A DNA stretch of 8,554 bases from Bacteroidales bacterium UBA1757 (GTDB lineage Bacteria > Bacteroidota > Bacteroidia > Bacteroidales > UBA1402). Below the pieces are notes generated by a model that searched no databases, was not told the origin of the DNA, and was given only the letters and a program-made list of their open reading frames with translations. The number at the start of each line of letters is the position of its first letter. The stretch's first letter is position 1. The stretch spans positions 1-8,554 of the forward strand of contig DCHH01000067.1 in NCBI GenBank assembly GCA_002315625.1, read 5' to 3'. This document shows, in pieces, positions 1 to 7,247 of the stretch. The position numbers were made by a program, and so were the translations under genes.

Positions 1-5
1 ATATT

Positions 6-115
<110 letters not shown>

Positions 116-121
116 TTTTCG

Positions 122-161
122 GGAACCCGAGTCTTGTTTTAGGCTCGGGTTCCTTCTTTTT
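122..161 (+). terminator. Rho-independent terminator of the rRNA operon
   Basis: A perfect 10-bp GC-rich stem (GGAACCCGAG at 122-131 with CTCGGGTTCC at 144-153) closes a 12-nt loop. It is followed directly by a T-rich tract, TTCTTTTT, at 154-161. This is a textbook intrinsic terminator placed seven bases after the 5S gene, and it should end rRNA transcription. Confidence 0.93.
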
Positions 162-207
162 GGCTCTGGTTAAAAAGAAGGAACTTGCGTTCCCTTCAAC
201 CCCCTTC

Positions 208-231
208 GCAATCTTCGATTGCTCGTTTTTT
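208..231 (+). terminator. Possible second (back-up) terminator
   Basis: A 6-bp perfect stem (GCAATC at 208-213 with GATTGC at 217-222) has a 3-nt loop and is followed after three bases by six T residues at 226-231. The geometry fits a weak intrinsic terminator acting as a back-up behind the strong one at 122-161. A short imperfect hairpin also precedes it at 177-197 (GAAGGAAC with GTTCCCTTC, one bulge). The stem is short and its 3-nt loop tight, so function is uncertain. Confidence 0.4.
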
Positions 232-295
232 CCTGCTAACTGGACCCCTGGGTGTAAAGTTAGCGGGTGTTTTCGTGAAAGACAACTCCGAAAAA

Positions 296-363
296 GCAAA
301 AAACCGACTATTTTTTGGAGGATTGAAGGAAGTCGATTTCTCCAAAATAAGCCGTTTTTTTGC
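296..363. repeat. Long imperfect inverted repeat (hairpin)
   Basis: An inner 8-bp perfect pair (TTTTGGAG at 313-320 with CTCCAAAA at 340-347) encloses a 19-nt loop. An outer 8-bp pair (GCAAAAAA at 296-303 with TTTTTTGC at 356-363) surrounds it, with short extra pairs between them. T-rich tracts lie beside the inner stem on both strands. It could help terminate the leftward esterase transcript, or be a structured RNA or a protein-binding site. It is not a canonical terminator, because the T tract on the plus strand begins 7 bases past the inner stem and on the minus strand 9 bases past it. Confidence 0.45.
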
Positions 364-433
364 TCAATTTGCTTCTGGGGTATCTCGTTCCGTCGGTGCC
401 TCCCGTCGTTCGCAACGCTCACTCCTCCGGCAC

Positions 434-449
434 GACCGCTGATGCGGTC
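434..449. repeat. Perfect GC-rich stem-loop
   Basis: GACCGC (434-439) pairs perfectly with GCGGTC (444-449) across a TGAT tetraloop. There is no T tract after it, so it is not an intrinsic terminator. It competes for bases 434-436 with a larger possible stem formed by GTCGGTGCC (392-400) and GGCACGAC (429-436). Function unknown. Confidence 0.4.
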
Positions 450-623
450 TTGTTATGCTGACGCAGGGCTTTCTTTCCGAATCCTCGATACACGCCCTAT
501 ATCATGCCCGCGCAGCGAAAGCCCCAGCAAATTGAAAGGGGGTTCGCTGTCAACCTCTATGCAAGGTGTCATATTGCGCTAGTTGAGCGAAAGGTTTTCC
601 TTAACTTTTGTATCAGGGTTGCT

Positions 624-2075
624 CTATTCAACCAGATCGTCCCAGTTGTCCGTGCGGAAAGGTACGGCCGGGATGCCGAACGCGTTGTAGAGATTGCCTT
701 CACTTCCGTTGCGGAAGCAATAGCGGACGGCAACCGGTTTGCTGACCTTGTTGCAATGAACGGCCACCTGATCGGGGTGAAGATCACTCTCGACCGATGC
801 TTCTGCAGGATAGAATTTTCTATCCTCGCCGGCAAGTTCGAAGCCTGTCAGTTGGACGTGGATTGGGGCAAGACCCAATTCGGAAACATTGTTGAAATCG
901 ACCAGCGCCTTGCCATCTTTGAACTCGACACTCCTGAACCGGGGAGCGTCGGCCGAGATTCCTTTGACTCCGTAAGTGTGCTGGAGGGCAAGATAAGCCA
1001 GACGGTAGCCCACTTCCTGTTTGCGGCAGGGATGGATGGTCTGCTGTTCCCCAATGTCCGTAGTCGAGGCCATATAGGCGCAACGAACCCCGTCCATTGT
1101 TTTGGCCTGAGCCTCGACAAGATAACCCATAACGAACTGTTCAGATCCTTTATATTTGTAAGGGGCGACCTGAACATAATAGAAAGGAGCGTCGGGATTC
1201 TTGAACAGTCTGCGCATCATATCCACATAAAGATTCTGCAAACGGGTATACTGTCCCGGACGAGCGCGGTTTGATTCTCCCTGATACCACACTATGCCTC
1301 TGAAAGTGAAGGGAATCAGTGGAGCAATCTGACCATTGAACAGCATACAGGGGGCTTTTTGTTCATTTTTGATTTCTTCATTGTTTTTCAGATGATCCAG
1401 AGAGAATTCGTCTGCCAGATAGTTTGCAATAGTGGCTTTTGTCAGCCAGGCTTCGATTGTGCTTCCACCCCAGCATGAAATGAATATCCCGACGGGAATG
1501 CCCAGGCTTTCCTCAAGTTTGTCGGCATAATAATACGCAGTGGCACTTGTTGATGCTACGGCTTCCGGGGTATTGAGCTGCCAGGCCCCATTGACTTCAT
1601 ATGTCTCTTCTTTGGCGGCTTTTCTTACGATATTGCAGATTCGTATGTTGCGGGAAGGTTTGGCGCTGAGAATCTTGTCAGTTGCGCCCTTGACAGGCTG
1701 GCCGGTATAACCTTTCATTGGCATCTCCATATTAGACTGACCGGAGCAGAACCAGACCTCGCCGATAAGGACGTTGTCCAGAATGAAGGGCTTCCCGTCG
1801 GAAACTGTTACTTTGTATGGCCCTCCGGCTACAGGAGTGGGAACTTTGACCATCCATTTTCCGGTTTGTTCGTCTGCAGTGACCTGCACCTTTTTACTTC
1901 CTTTCCAAGTGGCTGTAACCGTGACTTTTTTGCCCGGAGTCGCCAGGCCCCAGAAAGTTACTTCAGTCTCGCGCTGGAGTACCATATTGTCACTGAAGAA
2001 CGAAGGCATGACAACCTCAGCGTTCATTGCCGCGCAGGCCAGCAGACCTGCAAAAATAATAATGATTCGTTTCAT
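624..2075 (-). CDS. Secreted sialate O-acetylesterase-type carbohydrate esterase
   Basis: The 483-residue product resembles sialate (9-O-)acetylesterases of the SASA/SGNH-like family, which hydrolyse O-acetyl esters on sugars. Residues 1-19 form a signal peptide (MKR, a hydrophobic run, then AAMNA), so it works in the periplasm or outside the cell. A beta-rich N-terminal region (about 20-105) leads to the nucleophile motif GQSNM (112-116, likely catalytic Ser114). Then come CWGGSTIEAW (201-210), WYQGESN (263-269) and DIGEQQTIHP (340-349, likely Asp340 and His348). All expected catalytic elements are present and the length is normal for the shorter family members. I chose the ATG at 2075. A GTG seven codons upstream (2096) is in frame, but it would add charged residues before the signal peptide and leave a leader of only about 10 nt after the predicted promoter. 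No Shine-Dalgarno is present; the leader is A-rich. It is divergent from the susC operon and probably deacetylates its glycan, but activity on sialic acid versus plant acetyl-glycans is not decided by sequence. Confidence 0.92.
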   Translation of the reverse strand: MKRIIIIFAGLLACAAMNAEVVMPSFFSDNMVLQRETEVTFWGLATPGKKVTVTATWKGSKKVQVTADEQTGKWMVKVPTPVAGGPYKVTVSDGKPFILDNVLIGEVWFCSGQSNMEMPMKGYTGQPVKGATDKILSAKPSRNIRICNIVRKAAKEETYEVNGAWQLNTPEAVASTSATAYYYADKLEESLGIPVGIFISCWGGSTIEAWLTKATIANYLADEFSLDHLKNNEEIKNEQKAPCMLFNGQIAPLIPFTFRGIVWYQGESNRARPGQYTRLQNLYVDMMRRLFKNPDAPFYYVQVAPYKYKGSEQFVMGYLVEAQAKTMDGVRCAYMASTTDIGEQQTIHPCRKQEVGYRLAYLALQHTYGVKGISADAPRFRSVEFKDGKALVDFNNVSELGLAPIHVQLTGFELAGEDRKFYPAEASVESDLHPDQVAVHCNKVSKPVAVRYCFRNGSEGNLYNAFGIPAVPFRTDNWDDLVE

Positions 2076-2113
2076 AAAATGTTTGTTTTGTTTCACTAGC
2101 GATAGAACACTTC

Positions 2114-2121
2114 CAAAGATA
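2114..2121 (-). promoter_or_regulatory. Predicted -7 promoter element of the esterase gene
   Basis: Read on the minus strand this is TATCTTTG, a full match to the Bacteroidetes housekeeping -7 consensus TAnnTTTG. It lies 38 bases upstream of the chosen esterase ATG (2075), giving a leader of about 30 nt. I see no good TTTG -33 element at the usual 19-21 base distance, so strength or activator dependence is open. Confidence 0.5.
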
Positions 2122-2179
2122 CAATTTTTTTCATACCATTTTGTATAAAACAGGGTGATTCTGGAGAAAATATACCTGG

Positions 2180-2210
2180 ATTGTCAATAAATTTTTGTAT
2201 ATTTGACAAT
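2180..2210. promoter_or_regulatory. Perfect inverted repeat, candidate operator
   Basis: ATTGTCAA (2180-2187) and TTGACAAT (2203-2210) form a perfect 8-bp dyad with a 15-bp AT-rich spacer. The half-sites are centred 23 bp apart, close to two helical turns, so a dimer could bind one face of the DNA. The right half-site overlaps the predicted -7 element of the susC operon. This is what an operator controlling the operon would look like, but the regulator is not in the window and the assignment is inference. Confidence 0.45.
2198..2205 (+). promoter_or_regulatory. Predicted -7 promoter element of the susC operon
   Basis: TATATTTG matches the Bacteroidetes -7 consensus TAnnTTTG exactly. Transcription would start near 2212, leaving a leader of about 48 nt before the susC ATG at 2260. 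At the expected -33 position (2175-2178) only CCTG is found, a weak match to TTTG. That is consistent with a promoter that needs an activator. Confidence 0.6.
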
Positions 2211-2259
2211 TAGTAGCGTAAAAACGCAACATTATCAATATCAACCAACAACAATCTTT

Positions 2260-5200
2260 ATGGAACTTAGTTTCAACCTCAAAAAATGCTTTTGCGCAGT
2301 GCTGCTGATAGTGATGACAGCGACCTCTGCAATGGCACAGGGTGGAATCAAGGGTAAGATTCTTGATGCTGACGGTCTGCCTCTCATTGGCGCTGCAGTT
2401 ATGATCAAGGGCACGACGACAGGTACTGTCGCCGATATTGACGGAAACTACACCGTCAATGCCAAACCCGGTCAGACAATCGAGATTTCCTGCATTGGTT
2501 TCAAAACCCAATCCATTCTGGTCGGCGACGCCGCTGTATATGACGTACAGATGGAGCCGGATGCCGCTTTTCTTGAAGAAGTTGTCGTAGTAGGTTACGA
2601 CACCCAGAAGAAAGTCAACCTTACCGGTTCTGTCGCTTCCGTTTCTACTGCGGACTTTGACACCAAACCCGTTATCCAGGTTTCCACTGCCCTTCAGGGT
2701 ATGGCTGCCGGTGTTACGGTAACCACTCCCGGCGGCGAGCCAGGTGCTGACGGCGGCAACATCCGCATCCGCGGTATCGGCTCCTTCGGCGGTTCTGACT
2801 GCTCTCCTCTCGTCCTCATTGATGGCGTCGAGGGAAATATGGACCAGTTGGATGCAACCCAGATTGAACAGATTTCCGTATTGAAAGATGCGGCTTCCGC
2901 ATCAATCTACGGTAACCGCGCTGCGAACGGCGTTATCCTCATTACCACCAAACGTGGCAGCGAGGGCAAGGGCCGTGTCACTTATCGCGGTTATGTCGGT
3001 TGGCAGAATCCGGTGGTTTACCCCAGTGTCGCAACAGCGGAAGAATATATGAAGATGTCCCGCCAGGCATCTGACAATGATGGAGCGACCTCCATCTTCA
3101 CGGATGAATACCAGGCTGAATATCTCCGCAACAACTATCTTGACCCGGATGCATATCCTATTACCGATTGGCAGAAGAGGCTTATGACGGGTGACGGTTT
3201 CACTCATAACCATGACCTCAGCCTTAGTGCCGGCAACGACAAGTTCAAGGTTGCCACATCGCTCGGTTACGTATCGCAGAACGGTATCATCGCCAACTCC
3301 AATTACCAGCGCATCAACCTTCGCAACAATATGGACGTGAAGGTTGCCAAGAGACTCACTCTTCGTCTCGACCTTTCCGGAAACTATCAGATCAAAAACA
3401 CCAATCCTTATCAGAGCAATATCTTTGCCTTCATGAACTCCAAGGATCCCCTTATGCTGGCTCAGTGGTCTGACGGAAGCTATGCTCCTTTTACCGGCGG
3501 TACGGTCAATCCACTTCCTATGGTAGAACAGAATCAGGGAGGTATCAACCGTAACAATATTCTGAACGTCAAAGGCAACATCGCTTTGGAATACAAGCCT
3601 TGGAAATGGCTTGCACTCGAGGTTTCTGCGGCTCCACGCTGGCAGCTCAACAAGAGCCACCAGTTCCGTGACATCGTTTACTATCACTCCGATCCCTACG
3701 GAACGGTTTCCCCCATCACAAGCCGTGAGTACAACTACCTCAAGGAGTCCTGGGCAACCACATACAACGGTTTCTATCAGTTCCTTGCCCGCCTGAACTT
3801 CAAATGGAAAGGTGGACACGACTTCAAGGCCATCCTCGGTGCCTCTTATGAGGATTATGATTACCAGAACAATATGGCCTACCGCCAGGACTATGATTAT
3901 CCCGAATATCAGGTAATCAATGCCGGCGGTGACAATGAGTTCAAGGACAACGGCGGTACACGTACGCAGAGGGCGCTCGGCTCATTCTTCGGACGTGTCA
4001 ACTACAACTACAAGGAAAGATACCTCATCGAGGGCAATATCCGCGTCGACGGTTCATCACGCTTCACCGAGAAGAACCGCTGGGGAGTGTTCCCTTCTGT
4101 GTCCGGTGCTTGGCGTATTACTGAGGAAAACTGGATGAAGCCTGTCAAAAATACTCTTACCGAGTTGAAGATCCGTGCTTCCTACGGTACCCTCGGTAAC
4201 CAGAACATAGGTTCATCCAACTATCCGACCGCTCAGAACTTGACATTGAGTTCAATTTCCGCAAACAACATCATCTATCCTATCGCCACTCTCAACACAC
4301 TCGCCAATGAGAATATAACCTGGGAGACGACAAAGATGGCGGACTTTGGTGTGGACTTCGCTTTGTGGAACAAACTCAGTTTCACCGGTGACGTTTACTA
4401 CAAAAAGACCGAAGGCATCCTTATGCAACTCGATATTCCTTCCACAATCGGTCTTGGCGCACCTTACCAGAATGCAGGTGTAGTAACCAACCTCGGTTGG
4501 GAACTTGCAGCCAATTATCGTGACCAATTCGGCGATTTCACCCTCGGTGTGAGCGCCAACGTGTCTGACGTTTACAACAAGATTGTCGATATGCAGGGCA
4601 AATATGCGACCAGCGGAGCAATCCGTAATCAGGAAGGCTCTTCAATCAACTCTCTTTACCTCGTTAAATGTCTCGGCATAATCCAGAGTCAGGAACAAGC
4701 CGACTGGATTAACGCCAACCAGCCTCAATACGGTCAGATTTCCCAGCCCGGTGATCTCTGGTATGAGGATTACAACAAGGACGGCAAGGTCGATGAAAAC
4801 GACAAGCAGATCGTAGGCTGCCTAATCCCCCGTTACTCCTATGGCATCAATCTTGATTTCGGATGGAAAGGTCTTGTACTCACAGCCCAGTTTCAGGGCG
4901 TAGGAAAGGCTGACGGTTATATGAGCGGCGCTTATATTCAGCCCTGCGTCAGCGGCGGTACCTTCCGCAGCGAGCATATGGACAACTGGACTCCCGAGAA
5001 TACGGGTGCGAGATTCCCCCGTCTGTCCTATGCTTCCGACCTTAACAAGAAAGCTTCAACATTCTGGATGGCGGACGCATCATATTTCCGCTTGAAATTC
5101 CTTCAGCTTTCATACTCTCTTCCCAAGAAGTGGATGGATGCCATCAAGATAGGAGGTATCAAGTTCTTCGCAAACGCCACCAACCTTTTTACTCTCACCA

Positions 5201-5328
5201 ACTATTATCAGGGCTATGATCCTGAGAATATGTATCAGGGCGGTGAAGACGGTGCGACTACCGGTTCAATCGGCAGCAACTACCCTCTTGTGAGCACTTA
5301 TACATTCGGTCTTGAAATCAATTTCTAA
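2260..5328 (+). CDS. susC: SusC-like TonB-dependent outer-membrane glycan transporter
   Basis: This 1022-residue protein is a SusC/RagA-family TonB-dependent transporter, importing oligosaccharides across the outer membrane with energy from TonB-ExbBD; the symbol is family-level. Signal peptide is residues 1-27, ending SAMAQ. A carboxypeptidase-regulatory-like domain follows (about 29-100), then a TonB-box region EEVVVVGYDTQKK (106-118). The plug domain (about 115-233) carries LQGMAAGVTV, IRIRGIGS, VLIDGV and the family signature from VLKDAASASIYG to ITTKRG. The rest is the beta-barrel, with an acidic DYNKDGKVDEND loop (837-848) common in SusC proteins, ending in Phe as outer-membrane barrels do. 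The frame extends 19 codons upstream to a TTG at 2203, but that TTG lies inside the promoter -7 element, so ATG 2260 is the start. The leader is A/C-rich without a Shine-Dalgarno. It is first gene of the operon and intact. Substrate cannot be told from the sequence. Confidence 0.97.
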   Translation: MELSFNLKKCFCAVLLIVMTATSAMAQGGIKGKILDADGLPLIGAAVMIKGTTTGTVADIDGNYTVNAKPGQTIEISCIGFKTQSILVGDAAVYDVQMEPDAAFLEEVVVVGYDTQKKVNLTGSVASVSTADFDTKPVIQVSTALQGMAAGVTVTTPGGEPGADGGNIRIRGIGSFGGSDCSPLVLIDGVEGNMDQLDATQIEQISVLKDAASASIYGNRAANGVILITTKRGSEGKGRVTYRGYVGWQNPVVYPSVATAEEYMKMSRQASDNDGATSIFTDEYQAEYLRNNYLDPDAYPITDWQKRLMTGDGFTHNHDLSLSAGNDKFKVATSLGYVSQNGIIANSNYQRINLRNNMDVKVAKRLTLRLDLSGNYQIKNTNPYQSNIFAFMNSKDPLMLAQWSDGSYAPFTGGTVNPLPMVEQNQGGINRNNILNVKGNIALEYKPWKWLALEVSAAPRWQLNKSHQFRDIVYYHSDPYGTVSPITSREYNYLKESWATTYNGFYQFLARLNFKWKGGHDFKAILGASYEDYDYQNNMAYRQDYDYPEYQVINAGGDNEFKDNGGTRTQRALGSFFGRVNYNYKERYLIEGNIRVDGSSRFTEKNRWGVFPSVSGAWRITEENWMKPVKNTLTELKIRASYGTLGNQNIGSSNYPTAQNLTLSSISANNIIYPIATLNTLANENITWETTKMADFGVDFALWNKLSFTGDVYYKKTEGILMQLDIPSTIGLGAPYQNAGVVTNLGWELAANYRDQFGDFTLGVSANVSDVYNKIVDMQGKYATSGAIRNQEGSSINSLYLVKCLGIIQSQEQADWINANQPQYGQISQPGDLWYEDYNKDGKVDENDKQIVGCLIPRYSYGINLDFGWKGLVLTAQFQGVGKADGYMSGAYIQPCVSGGTFRSEHMDNWTPENTGARFPRLSYASDLNKKASTFWMADASYFRLKFLQLSYSLPKKWMDAIKIGGIKFFANATNLFTLTNYYQGYDPENMYQGGEDGATTGSIGSNYPLVSTYTFGLEINF

Positions 5329-5334
5329 GGAGGG
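5327..5334 (+). promoter_or_regulatory. Strong Shine-Dalgarno sequence for the susD-like gene
   Basis: AAGGAGGG lies 8 bases before the susD ATG at 5343 and overlaps the susC stop codon (TAA, 5326-5328). Such a strong anti-16S match is uncommon in Bacteroidota, and the other genes here lack one. It fixes the susD start and should promote efficient re-initiation after susC. Confidence 0.7.
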
Positions 5335-5342
5335 CACAAATC

Positions 5343-7238
5343 ATGAAAAAAATTATAGCTATCATTTCTTTCTGCGCAGCAGTTTGCGCCTGCTCTCTTG
5401 ACAGGGAACCTTTGACGGGACCTTCTTCCGCAACTTTCCCCGCTTCTGAGAAAGAGGCCCAGTCCGGTATCCTTGCCGCATACAAATCTCTGGCCAACGA
5501 CATTCAACAGTATGAACCCTGGCCCAGCAGATGGCAGGACGCACTTACGGACATCGCTTCAACACGTACGGTACTCAGCAACTGGCCCAACTACACCAAG
5601 TCGGCCATCACCGCCAGTTACAGTGCAGTGCAGACATACTACAAGCGTATTTATAAACTTGCAGGCCGTGTACACCTCGTGCTTGACAAGCTTGACAACA
5701 TCAAACCTACATTGACGGATCCGGACGTTTATTATCAATTCAAGGCTGAGGGTCTTCTCCTCCGTGCTTTGGTATACGATCGCGGCTGTCAGGTATATGG
5801 TGGAATTCCTTTCATCGACCACTGCCTTACCCTCGAAGACAACGCTTATCCCCGAATGGGCAGAGACTCTGTCATTGCGCGGATTCTCAAGGATTTGGAT
5901 GATGACCTCCTTGACAAGCTTCCGGTTCAGTGGGAATATGCAAAATGGGGAACCTGCCGTTTCGGCCGCGTTGGCGCCTATATGCTCAAAGCCAGAATCT
6001 GTCTTGAGTGGGGCTATGTGGATGATGCTGTCAAGTATTCCAAGAAAGCTCTCGACCTTGCAGAAGGCCACTATTCTCTTACGCCTTTGAATTACAACAA
6101 TCTTCCTGCGACCCACGCCGACGGTGAACCTGACTGCACGCCTTTGTTCGGCTATGCCGCAGAGACAGGTTCTAAAGAATGGATTCTTGCGGTTCAGTAC
6201 AACCGTCTCGCTGCTTCCAATACTCACGCAGGCATCTATACCAACGTGAGCCGCTGCCATAACGGTGCCGCTTCCTGGGGCCCGTCAATGGGTATGATGG
6301 ATTCGTTCCAGATGAAGAACGGCAAGGCCATCACCGATGAAGGTTCGGGTTATGACTGGACACAGCCCTGGAAAGACCGTGACCCCCGTCTGGAGCTGTA
6401 CTGCGTAAGGCCTCAGAGCCGCTGTATGAACGTACAGTTCGCCCCAAGTACACCGAGTGCCACAACTGTAATGGACTATGTGTTAGGAGAATATGTGCGT
6501 AACTCCGATGTCGCCGGCAATAAATCCGAATACGGTCCCAACGGAAAGTCAGGCCCCGGTACGGTTTGCCTCTGGAGAAAATATACTGATAAAACGTATT
6601 ACAGCCAGATTACAGGTACTGGCTACGAAGATGAGCTTGACGCTCCCATTATGCGTTACGCCGAGCTTCTCCTCATAGATGCAGAGGCCAATATCGAAAG
6701 CGAGACAGGTAATCTTGTCCGTGCCAAAGAGCAGATTAATAAAATCCGTGCAAGGGTTGGAATGCCTGCAATTACAACGACTGACCGCAAGGAACTCCGC
6801 AAGGCTCTTCGTTACGAGCGTAAGATTGAACTCTGCAACGAAGGTTTCCGCTGGTTCGATATCCGCCGCTGGTCTGATGACGGTCTGATGTACAAGAACG
6901 GCGTTTATGACTCAAATAAAGTTCCTGTTGCCTTCAAGGCAATAGTCGGAATAAATGCAACTCCTGTCAAGATGACTACTGTTGAGGGTGTCCAGTATGC
7001 TCCTGCATACAATTCGACAACCTGCAACCTCAAGCCAATCATTGACAACAGCTGGATTGTAACTTATGATCCTGCCCGGACCTTTGACGGCAAGGCATCT
7101 AATGCCCGCAAACACGACGTCAAGAATTATAACTGGGGCAAGGATGAACTTTGGCCTTTCCCTCAAGACGAACTTACCAGCAATCCTGCTATGGATCCTG
7201 TAAAAGACCAGAACCCAGGTTATACCGGTAATAATTAG
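5343..7238 (+). CDS. susD: SusD/RagB-like surface glycan-binding lipoprotein
   Basis: The 631-residue product is a SusD/RagB-family lipoprotein, the lid that closes over the SusC barrel and binds the glycan at the cell surface. The symbol is family-level. A lipoprotein signal peptide ends at VCA-C, giving lipidated Cys17, followed by SLDREPLTG with acidic residues typical of surface-exported Bacteroidetes lipoproteins. The N-terminal SusD-like region includes the helical segment GLLLRALVYDRGCQVYGGIP (137-156). The C-terminal SusD domain has LLIDAEANIE, INKIRARVGMP and the family hallmark ERKIELCNEGFRWFDIRRW (492-510). It ends with ELWPFPQDEL (602-611) and DQNPGY, as these proteins usually do. 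It starts 14 bases after susC with a strong Shine-Dalgarno, so the two are co-transcribed. Length is in the upper normal range and nothing is broken. Binding specificity cannot be predicted. Confidence 0.96.
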   Translation: MKKIIAIISFCAAVCACSLDREPLTGPSSATFPASEKEAQSGILAAYKSLANDIQQYEPWPSRWQDALTDIASTRTVLSNWPNYTKSAITASYSAVQTYYKRIYKLAGRVHLVLDKLDNIKPTLTDPDVYYQFKAEGLLLRALVYDRGCQVYGGIPFIDHCLTLEDNAYPRMGRDSVIARILKDLDDDLLDKLPVQWEYAKWGTCRFGRVGAYMLKARICLEWGYVDDAVKYSKKALDLAEGHYSLTPLNYNNLPATHADGEPDCTPLFGYAAETGSKEWILAVQYNRLAASNTHAGIYTNVSRCHNGAASWGPSMGMMDSFQMKNGKAITDEGSGYDWTQPWKDRDPRLELYCVRPQSRCMNVQFAPSTPSATTVMDYVLGEYVRNSDVAGNKSEYGPNGKSGPGTVCLWRKYTDKTYYSQITGTGYEDELDAPIMRYAELLLIDAEANIESETGNLVRAKEQINKIRARVGMPAITTTDRKELRKALRYERKIELCNEGFRWFDIRRWSDDGLMYKNGVYDSNKVPVAFKAIVGINATPVKMTTVEGVQYAPAYNSTTCNLKPIIDNSWIVTYDPARTFDGKASNARKHDVKNYNWGKDELWPFPQDELTSNPAMDPVKDQNPGYTGNN

Positions 7239-7247
7239 ATTTTGAAT

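Larger units (their letters stand above)
162..623. other. Non-coding spacer between rRNA operon and esterase gene
   Basis: I see no convincing gene in this stretch of about 460 bases. The open frames that cross it have no signal peptide, domain or family motif. One starts at a TTG inside the U-tract of the rRNA terminator, and another on the minus strand runs into the 5S gene. The region does hold several potential stem-loops: 208-222, a long imperfect one at 296-363, 392-436, and a perfect one at 434-449. The two coding units converge here, since the esterase gene reads leftwards and the rRNA operon rightwards. The spacer therefore probably contains termination and insulation sequence, and perhaps an unrecognised structured element. 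No tRNA cloverleaf was seen. Confidence 0.6.

Noticed and set aside
160..582. Open frame of 140 codons on the plus strand in the post-rRNA spacer
   Set aside because: It starts at a TTG inside the U-tract of the rRNA terminator, has no ribosome-binding context, signal or domain, and its composition reads like translated non-coding DNA.
504..1274. 256-codon plus-strand frame antisense to the esterase
   Set aside because: The esterase on the opposite strand has complete family motifs in this interval; this frame has none and is a shadow.
2076..2096. GTG at 2096 as the esterase start
   Set aside because: It would place seven extra polar residues before a normal signal peptide and leave a very short leader after the predicted promoter; the ATG at 2075 fits better.
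2260..2600. Possible cis-antisense small RNA opposite the start of susC, as known for some Bacteroides PULs
   Set aside because: I looked for a minus-strand TAnnTTTG element (CAAAnnTA on the plus strand) in this interval and did not find one.
2902..3819. 305-codon minus-strand frame inside the susC-like gene
   Set aside because: It is long only because of codon bias in the sense gene; the sense strand encodes conserved plug and barrel sequence throughout.
5559..6260. 233-codon minus-strand frame inside the susD-like gene
   Set aside because: It is antisense to well-conserved SusD sequence and shows no start signal or domain of its own.
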